Below are positions 1 through 6,551 of a DNA stretch of 6,551 bases, piece after piece. Position 1 is the stretch's first letter. Each line of letters starts with the position of its first letter. The stretch lies in NCBI GenBank assembly GCA_937959315.1, contig CALGRC010000055.1, forward strand, positions 1 to 6,551. The letters are read 5' to 3'. The notes beneath the pieces were generated by a model that saw only the letters and a program-made list of their open reading frames with translations, ran no database searches and had not been told where the DNA came from. This DNA comes from an uncultured Clostridia bacterium (GTDB lineage: Bacteria; Bacillota; Clostridia; UMGS1810). A program made the position numbers and the translations under genes.

Positions 1-1145
1 ACCAAATTGATATACGGTGTTGCCACTTCAATATTGGATGAACCAATTGGCGTAATCTCTACACAGGTACTATGAACATAATAATTGGCATCCTCTTTTT
101 CAACGCCAGCCGCTTCCAACCCTTCGCGTACAACCCTATCGTTAAAAATAGACGGGCGGGTATACCCATCCGCAATGCATTGCATACACAAATCCAGTAA
201 GTCGTCCGGCATTTCAGGCGTATAACACACTGCTACAGAAGGGTTCACCAGTTTGGTAGTTGCAATGGCTTTCACACACAGATATGTCAATTCATTACAC
301 ACTGGGGTGCCGGCACGATCTAACCCGCCCACCATCACAGAAGCCGGCCAAGAGTTATAAATCTCATTATGCTTATAATACAGCTGTTCAATGAGTTCTA
401 ATGCCTTTTCCTTTGTCAATATGCCGTCTTTTATATCCTGCACATAATATGGATATAAATACTGATCCAAACGCCCAGTCAACGTCACATCTTCTATTAA
501 TTTACAACAAAACTGTACAAACCACATACACTGCATAGCCTCATAAAAATGTGTGCAAGGCAAATATGGCGCACGTGCAAAATTAGCTGCCATCTGCATC
601 AATTCTGCTTTTCGCAATTTATCTTCCTCAACACAGCTCATCTTCTCTAACGCTTCCCGGTAGCGTCCGGCAAACCGCACTACCGCTTCTAGACTGTTTC
701 TGCTTGCCTGATAAAACGCATATTTTTCCAAATCATTTTCATCCGTATCCGCTAAATACCCATCCAGTTCTTCCAAGATTCCCCGAATACCTTTGTGCAG
801 CAATTTTTCATAATCAATCACCCGATGGTACGTAGCATTGCTATCAAATCCATTGATAGGGAAGGTACTTGTATTCACACGGGAGCTATGTTCAATGATA
901 TCGCGATGGTACTGCTCAGGGACAAATCCACTGTCATAGCGCCCCACCAACAATTCCAAATGGTTGACCGTCACAGGATATTCGTCCAGCAATGCACATT
1001 CTATCTGTGCCCGGCGCAAATTGTGTGCATAGGGTGGCGGATTATCCAAAATTGCTTTACTAATCAAATATTGCCGCTGCGCCACCCAATCCCAATTATT
1101 TCCGTTTTCAAAGGCAATCTGCCTATATGCCTCTGTTCGATTCAT
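1..1145 (-). CDS. Glycyl radical enzyme (pyruvate formate-lyase-like family), N-terminal part, truncated by window edge
   Basis: I translated this by hand from the ATG at 1145-1143; the frame stays open for 381 codons to the left edge. Family landmarks are YEAMQ (residues 201-205), GRLDQYLYP (224-232), PSIFND (331-336) and the catalytic-Cys loop HSTCVEITP with Cys361. In this family the Cys becomes a thiyl radical, generated from a glycyl radical near the C-terminus, and starts substrate cleavage in the cytoplasm of anaerobes. The C-terminal half with that Gly is outside the window. The loop has Cys-x-Glu, as in dehydratase and lyase-type members, not the Cys-Cys-Val-Ser of true pyruvate formate-lyase, so formate acetyltransferase activity is unlikely. 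It lacks the common Gly before and Pro after (GCVEP), so the substrate cannot be named. The start overlaps the activase gene by 23 bp and has AAAGGA 10 nt upstream, which suggests translational coupling. Family certain, reaction unknown. Confidence 0.93.
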   Translation of the reverse strand, partial: MNRTEAYRQIAFENGNNWDWVAQRQYLISKAILDNPPPYAHNLRRAQIECALLDEYPVTVNHLELLVGRYDSGFVPEQYHRDIIEHSSRVNTSTFPINGFDSNATYHRVIDYEKLLHKGIRGILEELDGYLADTDENDLEKYAFYQASRNSLEAVVRFAGRYREALEKMSCVEEDKLRKAELMQMAANFARAPYLPCTHFYEAMQCMWFVQFCCKLIEDVTLTGRLDQYLYPYYVQDIKDGILTKEKALELIEQLYYKHNEIYNSWPASVMVGGLDRAGTPVCNELTYLCVKAIATTKLVNPSVAVCYTPEMPDDLLDLCMQCIADGYTRPSIFNDRVVREGLEAAGVEKEDANYYVHSTCVEITPIGSSNIEVATPYINL

Positions 1146-2034
1146 GATAATCCCATCCTTTCACCTGACAGCCATATTCAGCAAACACCTTCCGCCACCG
1201 AGATATTCTTTCTTCTGGCGGCGTAGACAAACCCGCACCTCTAAATGGAATACCCAGCGATTCATATTTCCCAACACAATACCCATGAAATGGGAGCAAT
1301 TCCACCTGATGTTTGCGCGGGAGCAAAGAAATCCATTGTGCAAGTTCCCGGACATCATCTATATTATCATTGAATCCAGGTACTACCGGTATCCGCAAAA
1401 TCAATTCTACAAGCGTTTCTCCGCTTAATTTTAAAATGTTTTCCAAAATTTGCGTATTATCTTTCCCTGTAGCCATAAAATGCTTTTCGCTGTTAAGGCA
1501 TTTAATATCTGCATACACCAAATCTGGCATACAACGGCAAAACGCCTCCCAAGGTACGCAGCCAGCCGTCTCTATTGCAGTATGGATGCCAGCTTTACAG
1601 CAGGCATCCAGTACGCCTTCTAAAAATGTAGCTTGCAATAATGGTTCGCCCCCGGAAAAAGTAACACCTCCGCCCGAACGACGGTAAATCCCCAAATCTT
1701 TGCAGAGTTCAAACATCAGTTCTTCCTGCGATATCCATTTCCCCGTTTTTTGTAATGCCTGTGCATAACAAGTATCCGCGCACACACCGCATGCAGTACA
1801 GTGCGCCGTATGCAGGGCTGTTTTACCATCTGCTGCCCGGGGGCACACCTGCACACACCGTCCACAAGCAATACACTTCCCTGCAAAAAACTGTATCTGC
1901 GGCGCCGGGAACCAAGTTTCTGGATTGTGGCACCACCAACACCGCAGATTGCAGCCCTTAAAAAATACCGTAGTTCGCACACCCGGGCCATCATGGATAG
2001 AAAAATGCTGAATCCCCGTAATCATGCCCTTCAT
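1123..2034 (-). CDS. Glycyl radical enzyme activating enzyme (radical SAM, with two 4Fe-4S ferredoxin motifs)
   Basis: This 303-residue protein has the usual length for ferredoxin-containing activases. The radical SAM cluster motif is C28-x3-C32-x2-C35 (CNLRCWWC), preceded by the family signature FSIHDGPGVRT at 11-21. Two ferredoxin motifs follow: C54-x2-C57-x2-C60-x3-C64 and C79-x2-C82-x2-C85-x3-C89. SAM-binding GGEP lies at 128-131, and DIK (176-178), RIPVVPGFND (214-223) and LPFH (247-250) match conserved later motifs. The family reductively cleaves S-adenosylmethionine and abstracts hydrogen from a Gly of the partner enzyme; the partner here is almost surely the next gene, which starts inside this one. 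ATG at 2034 is chosen because GAGGGG sits 6 nt upstream; Met4 is an alternative but has no well-spaced site. The gene begins 15 nt after the SLH gene stops, so it probably belongs to the same transcript. Closest by type to activases of dehydratase-like glycyl radical enzymes; specificity not determinable. Confidence 0.95.
   Translation of the reverse strand: MKGMITGIQHFSIHDGPGVRTTVFFKGCNLRCWWCHNPETWFPAPQIQFFAGKCIACGRCVQVCPRAADGKTALHTAHCTACGVCADTCYAQALQKTGKWISQEELMFELCKDLGIYRRSGGGVTFSGGEPLLQATFLEGVLDACCKAGIHTAIETAGCVPWEAFCRCMPDLVYADIKCLNSEKHFMATGKDNTQILENILKLSGETLVELILRIPVVPGFNDNIDDVRELAQWISLLPRKHQVELLPFHGYCVGKYESLGIPFRGAGLSTPPEERISRWRKVFAEYGCQVKGWDYHESNRGI
1156..1161 (-). promoter_or_regulatory. 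Ribosome binding site of the glycyl radical enzyme gene
   Basis: AAAGGA on the minus strand lies inside the 3' end of the activase gene, 10 nt before the ATG at 1145; a weaker GGGA lies 5 nt before the ATG. The location suggests translation coupled to the activase. Confidence 0.6.
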
Positions 2035-2040
2035 GCGCAG

Positions 2041-2046
2041 CCCCTC
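2041..2046 (-). promoter_or_regulatory. Ribosome binding site of the activase gene
   Basis: GAGGGG on the minus strand, 6 nt before the ATG at 2034, inside the 15-nt gap after the SLH gene stop. It supports Met1 rather than the nearby Met4 as start. Confidence 0.7.
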
Positions 2047-2049
2047 ACA

Positions 2050-3471
2050 TCAATCATTTCGATAAATTACCACTGCATCTGCTGAAGAAATGCGAATTTT
2101 TGCACATGCAAAGTCCCCAATCTCCAAATCAGCAATTTGAGCCACCTGCACTGTTTGCCGTTCCAAATCTACAAGATATAACCAAGATGTTGTCCATGTC
2201 CTCCATAATCCAATAACCGGCGTCTGCCCTGTTGCATTGGTTTCCCCAGTATCTATCATCAACCGCATCCGCTCGGCATTTACCCCTGCCAGCTCACCGG
2301 CCACCGTCTGGCTGTCGTCCCGATATCCGCCAAACGCCCCTTTTTGTTCTGACAAAGGAATATCTACGTTAATTAAAATATCCCCATCGTAAATACTGTG
2401 TAAATTTTTAATTGTTCCGTCTGAATTTTTATTGAATTCCAGAAAATCACCGGTTTTGATGATGTTTCCATTCGTTTTCCGGATGGCCGCTTCCTCTTCT
2501 GCAATATATTCTACCAATTGCCCATTTTCATAGCAGTACACTTTGTATACCGTATCCCCATTATCATCCAGTGCGCTTACCACCTTATCGATAACAACCG
2601 GATATGTACGGAGAATTTCATCACCTGTCGTTGTCAAAACTACTGGGACACCATCCAAAGGTTCATCATCGCGGAACCCATAAAGCTTTGCAGAAAAGGT
2701 AAGATCGGACTCGGGCAAAGATGAGCCCTTTTGTACTGTGTAATTTTGTTTTTCATCTGGATAATCCAGCGGCACACGAAAAATAGTTGTGTCCTCGTCG
2801 CCATAAGCAACGGCATAAGGCGATGAATTATCCATTAAGAACCATCCGCGAGCTGCGCCGCCGCGCCATTGCAGTACCCCTTTTTCGCCGGGGGCCCCTG
2901 TATAATTTCCACGTAATATGAAAGCATTTGGCGCATCATCTGCATCTGCCGTTTGAATTTCTGCAATTTCCCCATGATCTGTCAAGCGGTAGCGTATCAT
3001 TTGGCGATTGACAATCTTTTGAAACGGCTGTGTGCCTGGCACCCCAGTTGTCACCTGGATTTGCGCACCGGTCGGATCCCCATTTTCAAAATCGATATAA
3101 CGGCCAAGCATATCTATCCGCAAGCCTGCTTCATCCACCCGGATTCCATACGCATCCCCCTGGCATAGGAACATGGAATAAATTTCTTCCTCTTCCATTT
3201 TAATACCATTGATTTTCATGTTTTCTGCACCAAAAGCCTGGATCCATGCACCATTAGCGTCAAATAGTTCAAATGCCACACGGTTATCAAACCCACCCTG
3301 CAATTTGACATTATATAACAAGGCAGTTGTCTCGGAAGTTGAAAGCCTTTGGACCTCTACCAACCTATTTGTACGATCCAATAAACCGATAACGTTTTGG
3401 CCTGCCTTTAATATAGAAATATCCTGACGCATACTCTTTAGCAATGGTATATTCTTCGCCGGCAATTTCAA
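2050..3471 (-). CDS. C-terminal part of the frameshifted SLH-domain surface protein
   Basis: This 473-residue open frame starts formally at a TTG (3471). Its first 16 or so residues look out of frame, and from DISILKAGQNVIGLL onward it continues the module interrupted at the end of the upstream frame. It has no signal peptide and no SLH repeat of its own, so alone it would stay in the cytoplasm; it makes sense as the C-terminal two thirds of an exported region. The content is mostly beta-type, acidic, and modular: a segment with MIRYRLTDHGEI echoes KIRRYRLSDAPN in the upstream part, indicating repeated modules. No catalytic motif was recognised. The stop (TGA, 2052-2050) is 15 nt before the activase start. 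An AGGA 5 nt before the TTG could permit weak internal initiation, so separate expression is not excluded. Most likely one gene with 4837-3365 that is truly mutated or misread here. Confidence 0.8.
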   Translation of the reverse strand: MKLPAKNIPLLKSMRQDISILKAGQNVIGLLDRTNRLVEVQRLSTSETTALLYNVKLQGGFDNRVAFELFDANGAWIQAFGAENMKINGIKMEEEEIYSMFLCQGDAYGIRVDEAGLRIDMLGRYIDFENGDPTGAQIQVTTGVPGTQPFQKIVNRQMIRYRLTDHGEIAEIQTADADDAPNAFILRGNYTGAPGEKGVLQWRGGAARGWFLMDNSSPYAVAYGDEDTTIFRVPLDYPDEKQNYTVQKGSSLPESDLTFSAKLYGFRDDEPLDGVPVVLTTTGDEILRTYPVVIDKVVSALDDNGDTVYKVYCYENGQLVEYIAEEEAAIRKTNGNIIKTGDFLEFNKNSDGTIKNLHSIYDGDILINVDIPLSEQKGAFGGYRDDSQTVAGELAGVNAERMRLMIDTGETNATGQTPVIGLWRTWTTSWLYLVDLERQTVQVAQIADLEIGDFACAKIRISSADAVVIYRND

Positions 3472-4837
3472 TCATATCCTCGCTAAGGGCCGTAACATTC
3501 CCGCCTGCCTTACGGTCGGTCACTTCCACTAGGCATAAGCCATAATTCCCATATTTGGGGGCGGCAATTTGCACTACATCCCACGCAGCAATTTCATTGA
3601 TACTGGCAGGCGCACCGTTTTTACGAATGTCTACCGCCCAGTCGGTCTCTTCCAAGTCCAGCGGCTGGCTGCCATCTTTAAAAGTGATACGGCTCCCGGA
3701 TATAACATCTACCACACGGGTTTGGAAAGCAGTTACCAATATAACGTCAAAATCCCCGTTGGCATCGGTATCGCTCAATATAACTGTACCGGCATCCGGT
3801 GCTAACATACTGACATCCTCCAATGGCGCCGCTGTACTATTAAAAATCAGGTTCGGGGCGTCTGACAGCCGGTAACGACGGATTTTCCCATCCATATCAC
3901 AAGCCAATTCCCGGAAGGATGTTTCTTCTTTGACGATTTCCCCGGCATCCAATGTCAACAAGCGTGTATCATCTGCCCACGCCCCAATGATGGTATAACC
4001 GCCGTTTTCATTTTCACTTGCATAAAATGTCACATACATCCCTACCATGGAAGCAACATCTGTTTCGCCAACATCAAACAAAAGGTCGCCAATCTTTACG
4101 CGGCGGTTTCCAACCCCTACAGATTCATAAATCGAAGTATAGGAATTTGCCTGCACCACACCTTCTCCCCAAACACAATGCAGACGTTCTGTTAAAAGAG
4201 TGCGGCTGTTATCTTTGATGACCTTTGGGCTGTCCCCTTCATATCCAACTTCCAGCAGCATTGGGGCATGCAAGGCATGAAACAGCATGGCCGCCAGATC
4301 CCGCCTCTTTAGGTTTTCTGCCCCCATTTGCTGGACGCCCAAAAACAAATCCAAATCATTGGCCTGGATCAAATACCCAGTTGGATAACCGCCAGTCAGC
4401 TCTGCCATTGGCTCATATCCCAACGCACATACTAAAATTTTTGCCATTTGTTCATAAGTAATGCTGTCGTCCGGACGAAATGTGCCATCCCCAAACCCAT
4501 CCAGCAATCCATGAACAACTGCTGCACGGATTGCTTCATGATTTGGTGTTTCATCCGTCACATCTGTAAAAGCAACATCTGATTCTGTATATCCCGATAC
4601 ATGAATCCCCAGCAACTGTACAGCCGACAATGCAGCTTCACCACGCGTCACAGTATCATCAGGACGAAAATTCCCCCCGCTATCCATATCATATAAAATA
4701 CCCAGACAGCTAAGCGCACGCAACATTTCAAGCAAACCATCCTCTGTCACATCCAATGGGACCGCGGCCTGGGAAGGTACTGAAAAAGTAAGGCAACACA
4801 GCAATATTATACATAATACCCGTTTTAACCGATTCAT
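3365..4837 (-). CDS. SLH-domain surface protein, N-terminal part (frame interrupted near residue 471)
   Basis: This 490-codon frame opens with a clear signal peptide: basic MNRLKR, hydrophobic core to about residue 20, and likely cleavage after PSQA (24). Three SLH repeats follow at about 29-80, 89-140 and 146-195; the second is the clearest (GLLDGFGDGTFRPDDSITYEQ). SLH triplets bind pyruvylated secondary cell wall polymers, so the protein should sit on the outer cell surface. From about 218 on, beta-rich modules resemble those in large clostridial SLH proteins of unknown function. The canonical module IEIAGEEYTIAKEYAS ends at residue 471; the last 19 residues are basic, unlike the rest, and end at a TAG at 3367-3365, while the expected continuation lies in the +1 frame. 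Start choice: AAGGAG 7 nt before the ATG, 14 nt after the upstream stop. With the downstream part the intact protein would be about 928 residues. Possible substrate or sugar-binding surface protein; no enzyme domain seen. Confidence 0.88.
   Translation of the reverse strand: MNRLKRVLCIILLCCLTFSVPSQAAVPLDVTEDGLLEMLRALSCLGILYDMDSGGNFRPDDTVTRGEAALSAVQLLGIHVSGYTESDVAFTDVTDETPNHEAIRAAVVHGLLDGFGDGTFRPDDSITYEQMAKILVCALGYEPMAELTGGYPTGYLIQANDLDLFLGVQQMGAENLKRRDLAAMLFHALHAPMLLEVGYEGDSPKVIKDNSRTLLTERLHCVWGEGVVQANSYTSIYESVGVGNRRVKIGDLLFDVGETDVASMVGMYVTFYASENENGGYTIIGAWADDTRLLTLDAGEIVKEETSFRELACDMDGKIRRYRLSDAPNLIFNSTAAPLEDVSMLAPDAGTVILSDTDANGDFDVILVTAFQTRVVDVISGSRITFKDGSQPLDLEETDWAVDIRKNGAPASINEIAAWDVVQIAAPKYGNYGLCLVEVTDRKAGGNVTALSEDMIEIAGEEYTIAKEYASGYFYIKGRPKRYRFIGSYK
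3421..3430 (-). other. Probable frameshift site joining the two halves of the SLH gene
   Basis: On the minus strand the region reads GCGTCAGGAT. Upstream coding sense (EEYTIAKEYAS) is in one frame and downstream coding sense (DISILKAGQN) is in the frame one base further on. Removing one G of the GG at 3424-3423 gives TCA-GAT and joins them into one continuous module. The needed shift is +1 (or -2). No classic +1 slippery codon followed by a stop, and no strong downstream structure, is apparent, so a base insertion in the strain or an assembly error is more likely than programmed frameshifting. The exact base cannot be fixed; the shift could lie a few codons to either side. Confidence 0.75.
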
Positions 4838-4844
4838 TTTACCG

Positions 4845-4850
4845 CTCCTT
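4845..4850 (-). promoter_or_regulatory. Ribosome binding site of the second SLH gene
   Basis: AAGGAG on the minus strand, 7 nt before the ATG at 4837, within the 14-nt gap after the upstream stop codon. It fixes the start of this gene just ahead of its signal peptide. Confidence 0.85.
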
Positions 4851-4851
4851 C

Positions 4852-6551
4852 CTACGCCGCCGTTAATTTCAGCAAACCGTCCAAAATTTTTGCCGCCTGC
4901 GCCTTTGTGGATACCCCTTCCGGCACAAAATGCATTTCATCCATTCCGTTTACCAGCCCTGCTGCTTTTAATGTATAAACTGCGTCCTTGGCATATGGGG
5001 CAATCTCCGTATCGTCTGCAAACAATTCCGGCTGCCCGCCAGATACTTTAATCCCCATCATATCCATCGCACGGCATAACATCGCAGCCATATCCTGCCG
5101 CGTAATCTGCGCTCCCACACCAAAGCAAGTATCAGATAGTCCATTGACAATACCATATTGTTTTGCAGCCGCTACATATGGGGCATACCACGCCTGGCTA
5201 TCCACATCCACAAAGCCTGCTGGCTGACTTTTTAATGGCAATTCCATTGCAGAAACCAGCATTTTTACAAACACTTCCCGCGTCAATGCAGCATCCGGTT
5301 CAAACAGCCCTAAATCCGTCCCCTGTACCACGCCTTTTTGATATAAAGACATCACCGGCACATAAGCCCAATGGCTTTCGGGCAAATCAGAAAACGGGCT
5401 GCCGTCTGGCTGCACAATGTCTGATGGTATATTCCCGCCAGCAGGAGGCAGGGTAATCTGGGAAGAAGGCCGCCCGCCGCCACTACTGCTGCCGCCGCTT
5501 CCGCCGCCATGGATAGGATTTCCACCGCCTTGGTTAGATTCTTCCAATTTGACGGCAGATAATACCGCATTCTGAAATGCGTCCCGCACTGCATCCAACG
5601 TTAAAAAATCCTGATTGGTCATAGCTTTATAGACCGACACACGTGCCTGTGAACTATCCAAACTTTTAAATGCTTCCAAATCTTCCGGTTTCAATGAAAA
5701 TTGATCCGCATATGTTTCTAACACATTCCAAATATTTTCATGATTATGCTCTCTGTAGAGAGCAAGCAGCGGGAACCCATCCTCCATCGCCTGCACAAAA
5801 TCCGATGCAGATTTCCATTCACCCTCATGGGCGGCATTTAGGGTACGCCCGTAAAAGGCAAGTTGAGCGGCATCTGTCAACTTGTCATATTGCTCCAACG
5901 GCAAACACAATATATCTGCATACGGACGCACAACTTCTACCGCTTTTACCATATCGCTTCCGCAAGCATTGAGCATCTGTGCAATGACAACATCATTAAA
6001 CCCGTTTGACAAAGCCGTATCATCTGCAAAATCTTGATGCACTAGGGCATTGCCTACTCTTGCCCGCACAACGTCTACAGGTAAATCTAGATATTCTTCC
6101 ATCAGTAATCCCATACTCTGTAATATCAGCCGGTTATCAGGCTCATCCAAAATTTCTTGAACTTCTAATGCATTTGCAGCATTGTTTATGCGTTTTAGCA
6201 TGGCCTGCCGTTTATCAGAGGAAGCCTGCACATATTCCCCTGGATGATCCGGCTTTTGATCCAATGAAGACGGCGCATATCCTTTCGTACCAGCATACAC
6301 TGTGTACCAACCTGTTTCGTCGCTGTCTTCCATATACAAGGTATCATGAAACGACCCATCTTCTGCTGCCAATACCTCACAAATATAAAATACATCTTCC
6401 AAAACGCCAAATTCCCCGCCCGGCGAAACAATTTGAAGCGAAACAGGAGTCCCAGATGCCTCAATCGGAACCACACCGCTGACAGTAACGATATTCCCCA
6501 CAATTCTTGGTTCATTTACCATTACCCGGATAGGTTCGTTAGCATAACAAA
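4852..6551 (-). CDS. Secreted protein with Ig-like N-terminal region, helical repeats, Gly/Ser linker and three C-terminal SLH repeats; 5' end outside window
   Basis: The frame is open to the right edge, giving at least 565 residues. The Met at 6522 is probably internal: no ribosome binding site precedes it, and the frame continues upstream as CYANEPIRV, which looks like the end of a signal peptide cleaved after CYA with the mature chain starting NEPIRV. Numbering from that Met: residues 1-100 look like an Ig-type beta fold (GTPVSLQIVSPGG, then AEDGSFHDTLY and GWYTVYAGTKGY); 111-328 are helical with about three degenerate repeats; 331-373 is a Gly/Ser/Pro-rich linker; SLH repeats lie at 377-426, 437-487 and 500-552 (for example DLPESHWAYVPVMSLYQKGVV). 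SLH triplets anchor proteins to wall polymers, so this is likely a cell-surface protein. No catalytic motif was recognised. It stops (TAG) 14 nt before the next SLH gene, with which it is probably co-expressed. The architecture resembles clostridial surface proteins of unknown role. Confidence 0.9.
   Translation of the reverse strand, partial: CYANEPIRVMVNEPRIVGNIVTVSGVVPIEASGTPVSLQIVSPGGEFGVLEDVFYICEVLAAEDGSFHDTLYMEDSDETGWYTVYAGTKGYAPSSLDQKPDHPGEYVQASSDKRQAMLKRINNAANALEVQEILDEPDNRLILQSMGLLMEEYLDLPVDVVRARVGNALVHQDFADDTALSNGFNDVVIAQMLNACGSDMVKAVEVVRPYADILCLPLEQYDKLTDAAQLAFYGRTLNAAHEGEWKSASDFVQAMEDGFPLLALYREHNHENIWNVLETYADQFSLKPEDLEAFKSLDSSQARVSVYKAMTNQDFLTLDAVRDAFQNAVLSAVKLEESNQGGGNPIHGGGSGGSSSGGGRPSSQITLPPAGGNIPSDIVQPDGSPFSDLPESHWAYVPVMSLYQKGVVQGTDLGLFEPDAALTREVFVKMLVSAMELPLKSQPAGFVDVDSQAWYAPYVAAAKQYGIVNGLSDTCFGVGAQITRQDMAAMLCRAMDMMGIKVSGGQPELFADDTEIAPYAKDAVYTLKAAGLVNGMDEMHFVPEGVSTKAQAAKILDGLLKLTAA
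5539..6192 (-). repeat. Three degenerate ~72-residue helical repeats inside the SLH protein
   Basis: Within the protein coded at 4852-6551, the segment between the Ig-like region and the Gly-rich linker (residues 111-328 from Met 6522) can be split into three units starting at about INNAANALEVQ (111), CGSDMVKAVEV (187) and NHENIWNVLET (260). Each shows the same order: a helix ending in Leu/Tyr, a short L-x-L-P/K-x-E/D turn (LDLPVD, LCLPLE, FSLKPE), a helix with Ala/Val, then an aromatic-centred F/W...F motif (DFADDTALSNGF, EWKSASDFVQAM, DFLTLDAVRDAF). Identity between units is low; the alignment was made by eye. Function is unknown. Confidence 0.55.

Noticed and set aside
1..1145. Assigning the radical enzyme as pyruvate formate-lyase (pflB)
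   Set aside because: The tandem Cys-Cys needed for the formate-lyase mechanism is absent; only one Cys followed by Val-Glu is present.
795..1226. Plus-strand open frame of 143 codons
   Set aside because: It is antisense to the glycyl radical enzyme and activase genes, which have clear family motifs; the translation has no recognisable domain.
3421..3430. Programmed +1 frameshifting as explanation for the split SLH gene
   Set aside because: No slow or stop codon at the shift point, no known slippery sequence and no evident stimulatory structure; a simple indel explains it better.
5352..5594. Minus-strand 80-codon frame overlapping the Gly/Ser linker
   Set aside because: It is an Ala-rich alternative reading of the Gly-rich linker codons, in a different frame from the SLH protein.
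5747..5764. Perfect inverted repeat TGCTCTCT-GT-AGAGAGCA
   Set aside because: It lies inside coding sequence (codons for LYREH), has only a 2-nt loop and no following T-run, so it is neither a terminator nor a convincing operator; likely chance.
6006..6482. Plus-strand open frame of 158 codons
   Set aside because: It is antisense to the first SLH protein; its His/Pro/Leu-rich composition is typical of a shadow frame.

Overview
The whole window reads on the minus strand and looks like part of one tightly packed operon from an anaerobic Clostridia-type Bacillota, possibly an Oscillospirales-like gut, rumen or digester lineage. The evidence is S-layer homology (SLH) proteins of clostridial style, Gram-positive-type Shine-Dalgarno sites, and an oxygen-sensitive glycyl radical enzyme with its activase. 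The lineage call is an inference; there is no rRNA or other marker in the window.

Layout in transcription order (right to left). (1) 6551-4852 is a secreted protein cut off at its 5' end by the window edge. It has an Ig-like N-terminal region, about three degenerate helical repeats, a Gly/Ser linker and three C-terminal SLH repeats. (2) 4837-2050 is a second secreted SLH protein with signal peptide and SLH repeats at the N-terminus. Its reading frame is broken near 3421-3430, leaving two overlapping open frames (4837-3365 and 3471-2050) that together would make a protein of about 928 residues. (3) 2034-1123 is a radical SAM activase with two extra 4Fe-4S ferredoxin motifs. (4) 1145-1 is the N-terminal half of a glycyl radical enzyme, up to and just past its catalytic Cys, running off the left edge.

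The gaps are 14 bp, 15 bp and a 23-bp overlap, each start has a recognisable ribosome binding site, and no terminator or promoter is visible between genes, so co-transcription is likely. The activase and the radical enzyme form an obvious functional pair: the activase installs the glycyl radical on its neighbour. The two SLH proteins would be anchored outside the cell on secondary wall polymers. How a cytoplasmic radical enzyme relates to two cell-surface proteins is not evident from sequence. It may be a shared catabolic theme (surface capture of a substrate, then internal radical cleavage) or mere transcriptional proximity.

There is no stretch longer than 300 bases without a gene, and I saw no RNA gene, mobile element or CRISPR array.
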